In this document: one piece after another, positions 6,588-10,835 of the stretch
Numbering within the stretch: position 1 is the stretch's first letter
How the letters are laid out: every line of letters starts with the position of its first letter
Made by a program: the position numbers and the translations under genes
The notes under the pieces: model-generated
What the model saw: the letters and a program-made list of their open reading frames with translations, nothing else
Told to the model about the DNA's origin: nothing
Databases searched by the model: none
NCBI GenBank assembly: GCA_002310035.1
Contig: DBYC01000070.1
Span: 1-10,835, forward strand
Length of the DNA stretch: 10,835 nt
Reading direction: 5' to 3'
Source: a bacterium UBP6_UBA1196
GTDB lineage: Bacteria > UBP6 > UBA1177

Positions 6588-8540
6588 TTAGAATTTATCA
6601 ATAACTTTCAGGTCGAGTCCGCCGGGATACATGTAGCTTACATCCATTCCCCAGCCGTAAACGAGTATTCCGCATGAAGCTGAACATTTAAGGTGATGGC
6701 GCATGAACCACGAATCGAGTTCGAAAATGTAGTAGACTTTGTTGCTGCCGTAGACTGTGCCGTGCATTTCGCCGTCCATTGCCGGTTCAGGGGTTTCGCC
6801 GTCAAGTGTTATCTCGACTCCGGGATCGGTGATGACTTCGACGAAATTCGCGTTTCCGCCGTCAGTGTCTGTGTCTTCGACCGAATATGCAAAAAAGTAG
6901 TATTCGTTTCTGAACTGCTCTACCGGCGGAATTATGGTCATCGCGGGATCTCCGAAACAGTAGGAATGAGATGAACCAGGCGAATCGTCGCGGCAGTCGC
7001 TGCTGATATCCTCGGAACCGCTTAAATACTGCGTGACCTGGATGGGTTTGTCCGCTTCGACAAATGAAGTTCCGGAAGTGAACCAGCTTCCGCCATCGTC
7101 GATATGGTTGAGTTCGTATTCGTAAAACTCGCCCGCATTGAGCGTAACAGTTTTTTCTGTGCCGTTTTTGTATTCTTCGTCTTTAATTTTTATTGCAACA
7201 TTCGTTCCGTCGACTGCAGCTGTGACACGGACAAAATCACGGGCGTAACTTCTCGGTTTTGTTTTGACGACGGCATAGTGGGTCCCCCAGAGAGGAAGCG
7301 GAAGGAGCTGATGCTCGATGTGGTCGCAGTAGCCTCTGTCCTTCGGGATGTCGGCACAACCGTGACCGCCGAAAACGGCAACGGGGGCACACTTTGAATG
7401 GGGATCTTTGCATGCTATCTTTGTTCCGGTAAAATCGGCTCCGCCCGTTGTCGTGACAATGTTCAAAACCTCTCCTTTGGCGATTTCGACAGTCATCGGG
7501 GTGCCTTTTGCCGTTCCCGGGATCTTGCCGCTTGCCGCGATATCGGCAGTAGGAGTAATCTCGAGCTCGACCGGCATGTCGTAAGCGCCGATGATCGTGA
7601 AGTAGCCTGGTCCGTCACCGCCGACACTGGTTTCATCCGGATAACTTGCTATGATATAGTCTGCTCCGAGTTTTGTCGAAGGAAGTACTAACGAAGCGTC
7701 GTTCGAATGAAGGTTGTAGAAGGGATTGAACTGATAGACGATTATCGGCAAGTCGGATTTTATATGATAGCTGAGAAAACTTGCCGCTGTTCCTATGAGC
7801 ATTCTGTCTTCTTTCTTTGGTGTTACGACGATTGTTTCCTGAGGTTTGACCGTGATCTCAAAAGATGAATCGTGGTCTTTGCACTCCATCTCGTCGTATT
7901 CTGAGCCGAGAAAGGATTTCGTCACCTTGTAGCAGTATTCAAAAACCTCGATCTTCGTTTCCGAGCCGTCTTCCAAAGTCTTGAAAAACTCGATAGTTGC
8001 AGTTTCTGTCGGGTTCGAGTTGGCGAGAGCTACAGAAAAGGAATCCTTACTTGTGATTTTTTCGCTTTTTCTTCCGTTGTAGAGTTTCGCAGTGTAGAAA
8101 TCACACCCCAAATAACTTGCACCGGCTGAAGCGCAGGCCAAAGTTTCGCACTTTCCGAAAGAGCAGAAGAGGCCTTCGCCGCACTTTTCAATAGCAGGTG
8201 TTTCAACTCCGGAACCGTCTTCCTTGCAGAGAAATATGCTGTTCGGATCGCTTGCGTCGCACACTTTCATTCCTGGATTGCAGCTTGTCGTCACCGGTGT
8301 CGTATCATGGTCGGGCTGTTCCTGGCTGCCGCTGTCCGAATCGTTATCAGAAACCGTATTGTTATTGTCCTGCGCCGGATCGTTGTTCTGATCGCCTGTC
8401 TCGGAACTTTCTCCGTCGGAAACAATATCGCCGCTCTCGCTGTCGGGAAGCTCGATTTTTTCTTCATCGTCCGAAGAGGCACATCCGGCAAGTGCGGACA
8501 CAAAAACAAAAAACATGGCTAAAATAAAGATCTTTTTCAT
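6588..8540 (-). CDS. Lipoprotein with IgGFc-binding-like domain
   Basis: This 650-residue protein is predicted to be lipid-anchored on the outer membrane. Residues 1-19 form the signal peptide, with lipobox LAGC and C20 lipidated. Residues 24-80 are an Asp/Ser/Asn/Glu-rich linker. Residues 87-136 are a small Cys-rich region of the CxxGxxVC...C...C.GLFC..GKC type. The rest matches the bacterial IgGFc-binding-like domain: ASYLGCDFYTAKL (141-153), LPIIVYQFNPF (264-274), SNDASLVLPS (279-288), GADYIIASYP (292-301), AVFGGHGCADIP (388-399), YCDHIEHQLLPLPLWG (404-419). The domain is named for mucin-associated human FCGBP; IgG binding by bacterial members is not established. The ATG at 8540 is chosen because AGGAGGT ends six bases before it. 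An in-frame TTG at 8558 lies upstream of that site and would add six residues; it is rejected. Role unknown; surface attachment is an inference. Confidence 0.88.
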   Translation of the reverse strand: MKKIFILAMFFVFVSALAGCASSDDEEKIELPDSESGDIVSDGESSETGDQNNDPAQDNNNTVSDNDSDSGSQEQPDHDTTPVTTSCNPGMKVCDASDPNSIFLCKEDGSGVETPAIEKCGEGLFCSFGKCETLACASAGASYLGCDFYTAKLYNGRKSEKITSKDSFSVALANSNPTETATIEFFKTLEDGSETKIEVFEYCYKVTKSFLGSEYDEMECKDHDSSFEITVKPQETIVVTPKKEDRMLIGTAASFLSYHIKSDLPIIVYQFNPFYNLHSNDASLVLPSTKLGADYIIASYPDETSVGGDGPGYFTIIGAYDMPVELEITPTADIAASGKIPGTAKGTPMTVEIAKGEVLNIVTTTGGADFTGTKIACKDPHSKCAPVAVFGGHGCADIPKDRGYCDHIEHQLLPLPLWGTHYAVVKTKPRSYARDFVRVTAAVDGTNVAIKIKDEEYKNGTEKTVTLNAGEFYEYELNHIDDGGSWFTSGTSFVEADKPIQVTQYLSGSEDISSDCRDDSPGSSHSYCFGDPAMTIIPPVEQFRNEYYFFAYSVEDTDTDGGNANFVEVITDPGVEITLDGETPEPAMDGEMHGTVYGSNKVYYIFELDSWFMRHHLKCSASCGILVYGWGMDVSYMYPGGLDLKVIDKF

Positions 8541-8546
8541 AAGTCG

Positions 8547-8553
8547 ACCTCCT
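8547..8553 (-). promoter_or_regulatory. Ribosome binding site fixing the start of the IgGFc-like lipoprotein
   Basis: AGGAGGT on the minus strand sits six bases before the ATG at 8540. It decides for this start over the TTG at 8558, which lies upstream of the site and has no comparable signal of its own. Confidence 0.85.
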
Positions 8554-8601
8554 GACAAAATTTCAAACGCCGCCGTCTTTTACACAGACAGAATCGGCAA
8601 G

Positions 8602-8607
8602 ATTATA
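8602..8607 (-). promoter_or_regulatory. Candidate -10 box for the IgGFc-like lipoprotein gene
   Basis: TATAAT on the minus strand lies 61 bases upstream of the ATG, in the 92-base gap after the YitT-family gene. The best -35 match at a 16-base spacing is TTTATT, which is weak. Just upstream of the hexamer is a short imperfect inverted repeat, TGAT-N5-ATCA (8609-8621). It may be chance in AT-rich DNA. Confidence 0.35.
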
Positions 8608-8632
8608 TTGATGTTAAATCAAAAATAAAGGG

Positions 8633-9580
8633 CTACTTTTCTTCGGCGAGCGGCAGAAATCCTCTGCCGTAGATCTGGTTCGTGTCGAAAACCGAAAGGA
8701 ACGCGTCCTTGTCGGTGTCCAGGATAAAATCCTGCAGAGCCGAAAGTTCGCGGCGGCTGAGCGCGGTGTAGATCACTTTCTTGTCGTCGTGGCCGTACAT
8801 TCCCTGTGCAAAGAAGAATGTACCGCCTCTTCTCAGCTTGTGGAGAATGAAGTTGCTGATCTCCTCGTGTTTTGCCGATACGACGAAAACCGCTTTTCTG
8901 TTGCTTCCGCCGAGCATGACGGCGTCAAGCACTTTGCCGGTGAGGTAGATCGTGATGAGTGCATATATCGCGAGCGAGAAATCCTTGAAGGCGATGACAC
9001 CGATCGAAACGATCGCCGAATCGATGAAAATAAGGAGCTGTCCGACCGAGATCTTTGTATATTTGTTGATTATCTGAGCTATGATGTCGCTTCCTCCGGT
9101 CGATGCTTTCGCCCTGAAAATCAGCGCGAGCCCGACTCCTATCAGAAGACCTGCGACAAGGCTCGCAAGAAACGGATCCTGGACCGGCGATGCTACGAAA
9201 GCGCTTCCGTCGGCAAGATCTTTCGGGCGGAACCATCCGAATTTTTCTATAAGTTTCGACTGGAAATCGATGAAAAACGATGTGGCGATCGTGCCTACGA
9301 ATGTCTTCACGCCGAATCTCGGTCCGAGAATGTAGATCCCCAGTGCGAAAAGCGGGATGTTGAACATAAGGCCGACCGTTCCTGTAGGAAATCCGAAAAC
9401 ATGGTGTATGACGATGGCCGTGCCGTATACTCCGCCGGGCACGATCCTGTGGGGATCGGCGAAAAACGAGTAGCCCGAGGCCATGATTATTGAACCTAAA
9501 ATTATAAGAAAATAAGATTTGAACCATCTTGCCGAATAGAGTCTGTCGGTAAAGAAGTGTTCTTTCGCGGAAATTGACAT
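8633..9580 (-). CDS. YitT-family membrane protein with C-terminal DUF2179 domain
   Basis: This 315-residue integral inner-membrane protein matches the YitT family: an N-terminal membrane domain (former DUF161) joined to a cytoplasmic DUF2179 domain. Hydrophobic segments are visible at about 22-42, 50-62, 68-86, 92-106, 136-155, 181-198 and 202-216. Family-typical stretches are GSIIMASGYSFFADPHRIVPGG (29-50, N-terminal helix and turn), GGSDIIAQIINKYTKISVGQ (162-181) and LTGKVLDAVMLGG (213-225). DUF2179 spans about 228-308 and ends in the characteristic GRGF (305-308). The family's substrate is unknown; a transport or small-molecule sensing role is often suggested but not proven. The ATG at 9580 has AGGAG (9588-9592) seven bases upstream, and a plausible promoter lies in the gap after plsC. 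Neighbours give no functional link. Confidence 0.92.
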   Translation of the reverse strand: MSISAKEHFFTDRLYSARWFKSYFLIILGSIIMASGYSFFADPHRIVPGGVYGTAIVIHHVFGFPTGTVGLMFNIPLFALGIYILGPRFGVKTFVGTIATSFFIDFQSKLIEKFGWFRPKDLADGSAFVASPVQDPFLASLVAGLLIGVGLALIFRAKASTGGSDIIAQIINKYTKISVGQLLIFIDSAIVSIGVIAFKDFSLAIYALITIYLTGKVLDAVMLGGSNRKAVFVVSAKHEEISNFILHKLRRGGTFFFAQGMYGHDDKKVIYTALSRRELSALQDFILDTDKDAFLSVFDTNQIYGRGFLPLAEEK

Positions 9581-9623
9581 CTGAAAACTCCTAACTTAAA
9601 AAAACAAAAATAAAAGCGGCGGC

Positions 9624-9651
9624 AATATACAGAAAGTTTTTTAAGAGTCAA
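9624..9651 (-). promoter_or_regulatory. Sigma70-type promoter for the YitT-family gene
   Basis: On the minus strand TTGACT (9646-9651) and TATATT (9624-9629) are separated by 16 bases, and the downstream hexamer ends 43 bases before the ATG. This is the best-formed promoter in the window. It sits just after the plsC stop codon, so the YitT-family gene can be transcribed independently of plsC. Confidence 0.55.
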
Positions 9652-9659
9652 ATGATTTT

Positions 9660-10355
9660 TCAATGATTCTCGGATTCGACATAGGCGGAAATCTGCTGCT
9701 GCAGTCTCAGGGCCAGTTCATGGCGGTCTTCATTTTCCATGATCGCCGTCGGCGGAAATATTTTTATTTTCACATGCCCGCTGTGTATCGCGAGGCTGCC
9801 GGTCTTCATTATTTTGTCGATCCCGATTATCGCGACCGGAAGAATCCTGCATCCGCTTTCGGTCAGGAAAAGCGCGCCCGATTTGAACTGACCGACACGG
9901 CCGTCTTTTGTCCGCGTTCCTTCCGGGAAGACCAGAAAAGAACAGAAGCGCATCTTCTTTTCGACCTGTTTCAGGGTTTTGACGGCGCTCCGCCTGTTTT
10001 TTCTGTCGACCGCGACGAAATCATAAAGCAGAAGAGCCTGCCCGAAAATCGGAATTTTGAAAAGCTCTTTTTTTGCCAGAATACGCATGTTCAAAGGCAG
10101 TACGGCGCATATTATCGGGATATCTGCGATGCTCTGGTGGTTCGCGGCGACAAAGTAAGTCTCTTCAGGATTGATGTTTTCAAGCCCTTCGACATCACAT
10201 GTGACACGGCATATTTTCATAAGTATGCGGGATGAACTTCTCAGAAACAGGCCACCGAGTTTTTTGCCGCGGCTGAAAAAATAAAAAGGAAAAAGAAGAA
10301 AAGCGACGACAACATATACGGCCAGAATTGCGGCGGACAAAATAAAATTAAGCAT
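9660..10355 (-). CDS. plsC: 1-acyl-sn-glycerol-3-phosphate acyltransferase (PlsC family)
   Basis: The 231-residue protein has the usual length of bacterial PlsC. It would transfer an acyl chain to the sn-2 position of lysophosphatidic acid, giving phosphatidic acid, at the inner-membrane face. A hydrophobic N-terminal segment (about 4-26) anchors it. The four acyltransferase motifs are visible: NHQSIAD (72-78, the HX4D catalytic motif with H73 and D78), VAVDRKNR (114-121), VFPEGTRTKDG (142-152) and ILPVAI (171-176). The ATG at 10355 is preceded by AGAGGTGAT, an extended Shine-Dalgarno match placed close to the start. A weak candidate -10, TAGAAT, lies at 10386-10391. The gene is divergent from the exported repeat protein. 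Related lysophospholipid or ornithine-lipid acyltransferases share these motifs, so the exact acceptor is inferred. Confidence 0.9.
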   Translation of the reverse strand: MLNFILSAAILAVYVVVAFLLFPFYFFSRGKKLGGLFLRSSSRILMKICRVTCDVEGLENINPEETYFVAANHQSIADIPIICAVLPLNMRILAKKELFKIPIFGQALLLYDFVAVDRKNRRSAVKTLKQVEKKMRFCSFLVFPEGTRTKDGRVGQFKSGALFLTESGCRILPVAIIGIDKIMKTGSLAIHSGHVKIKIFPPTAIMENEDRHELALRLQQQISAYVESENH

Positions 10356-10532
10356 ATCACCTCTTCAAAGGCAGACAGACGCGCTATTCTAGCCTGATTT
10401 TTTAAATATGGAATAGTTTGCAGTAAAAAATTCGCGGATAAAAAGTTTTTTTATTAAAAACAGCTTGATTTTTGCGGAATAATGTTTAAGACTATCGCAG
10501 GTTTTTTTGTATTTTTTTGTCATTTGTTTCAT

Positions 10533-10538
10533 AGGAGG
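10533..10538 (+). promoter_or_regulatory. Ribosome binding site of the exported PAEK-rich protein
   Basis: AGGAGG followed by seven bases, nearly all T, leads into the ATG at 10546. This strong site supports a real gene start even though the gene is cut by the window edge. The 182-base stretch between this gene and plsC (10364-10545) is very AT-rich; no convincing promoter could be chosen in it for this gene. Confidence 0.85.
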
Positions 10539-10545
10539 TTTTTTT

Positions 10546-10835
10546 ATGCGTAAGTTCTTTTTGACAGTGGCAGTTTTGTTCGCTCTGTTTTCTTTGTCGG
10601 CACAGGAAGATCTGTACCAGCAATACATGAATCAATACAAGAACAACACTCCGGCACAGCCTGCACAGCAGCCTGCGGCAGAACCCGCAAAACCGGCTGA
10701 ACCTGCACAGCAGCCTGCGGCAGAACCCGCAAAACCTGCGGAAGAAAAGAAAGAGGAAGCTGCAAAACCGGCTGAGGAAAAGAAAGAGGAAGCAGCTCCT
10801 GCAGAAGAAAAGAAAGAAGAAGAGAAAAAGGAAGA
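10546..10835 (+). CDS. Exported Pro/Ala/Glu/Lys-rich protein, 3' end missing
   Basis: The frame is open from the ATG at 10546 to the window end, giving 96 residues with no stop. Residues 1-19 (MRKFFLTVAVLFALFSLSA) are a classic Sec signal peptide, with probable cleavage after SLSA, before QED. A short polar part (QEDLYQQYMNQYKNN) follows. Then comes low-complexity sequence: two in-frame copies of PAQQPAAEPAKPAE, then EEKKEEAAKPAE- and EEKKEEAAPAE-like units that become increasingly rich in Glu and Lys. Such regions usually form extended spacers in the periplasm, as in TonB-like or peptidoglycan-spanning proteins, often before a folded C-terminal domain. That domain would lie outside the window, so the function cannot be assigned. 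There is no lipobox Cys. Confidence 0.8.
   Translation, partial: MRKFFLTVAVLFALFSLSAQEDLYQQYMNQYKNNTPAQPAQQPAAEPAKPAEPAQQPAAEPAKPAEEKKEEAAKPAEEKKEEAAPAEEKKEEEKKE
10660..10743 (+). repeat. Two in-frame 42-base tandem repeats
   Basis: Copies at 10660-10701 and 10702-10743 encode the same 14 residues, PAQQPAAEPAKPAE. They differ only near the end (CCGGCT against CCTGCG, synonymous). The near-identity at DNA level points to recent duplication by slippage or unequal recombination, so repeat number may vary between strains. Confidence 0.85.

Noticed and set aside
6588..8558. Upstream TTG start at 8558 for the IgGFc-like lipoprotein
   Set aside because: That start lies before the strong AGGAGGT site that serves the ATG at 8540, and it would put MSGGRL ahead of a normal MKK lipoprotein signal peptide.
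8617..8645. Terminator after the YitT-family gene
   Set aside because: Only a four-base AAAG/CTTT stem around the stop region can be drawn, too weak for an intrinsic terminator.
8789..9493. Plus-strand open frame (234 codons) opposite the YitT-family gene
   Set aside because: It mirrors a clear membrane-protein gene. The translation is a charged, Arg/Asp/Glu-rich sequence typical of an antisense shadow.
10445..10461. GTTTTT...AAAAAC inverted repeat as a terminator
   Set aside because: The stem is almost entirely A-T and short, with no following T run on either strand in a useful position relative to a gene end.
10389..10628. Minus-strand open frame (79 codons) across the plsC upstream gap
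   Set aside because: It overlaps the start of the exported repeat protein in antisense, is low-complexity Lys-rich sequence from AT-rich DNA, and has no family resemblance.

Overview
The window is a 10.8 kb chromosomal stretch from a Gram-negative bacterium with moderate GC genes and AT-rich spacers. It holds seven complete or nearly complete protein genes and one gene that runs off the right edge. The lineage is inferred, with low confidence, to be near Myxococcota or other former Deltaproteobacteria. The basis is two large Cys-rich lipoproteins with Asp-rich linkers, EGF-like/DUF1566 modules and an IgGFc-binding-like domain, a style common in those genomes. I see no tRNA, rRNA, insertion sequence, phage gene or CRISPR array.

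Left part, plus strand (1-2101): the 3' part of a cysteine desulfidase of the YhaM/CyuA (UPF0597) family, followed 8 bases later by a dGTPase-like HD phosphohydrolase. They look like one transcription unit. The dGTPase stop codon overlaps the stop codon of the convergent gene on the other strand.

Middle, minus strand (2098-8540): a 953-residue lipoprotein built from a duplicated block of EGF-like plus DUF1566 domains; an AAA ATPase of the DUF4143 family with a PD-(D/E)XK-like C-terminus; and a 650-residue lipoprotein with an IgGFc-binding-like domain. Gaps of about 90-185 bases, each holding a TATAAT-like hexamer, suggest that each gene is transcribed separately. The gap upstream of the ATPase carries three head-to-tail copies of a 33-base repeat. 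This is the most unusual non-coding signal in the window.

Right part: on the minus strand, a YitT-family inner-membrane protein with a good sigma70-type promoter and a PlsC-type acyltransferase for phospholipid synthesis. On the plus strand, divergent from plsC, is the start of an exported Pro/Ala/Glu/Lys-rich protein with in-frame 42-base repeats, cut by the window end.

The two lipoproteins probably serve the cell surface. The other genes are metabolic or membrane housekeeping. I see no complete recognised defence or secretion system. The best candidates for something undescribed are the ATPase with its upstream repeats and the paired modular lipoproteins. No gene-free stretch exceeds 300 bases; the longest gaps are about 180 bases (6405-6587 and 10356-10545).
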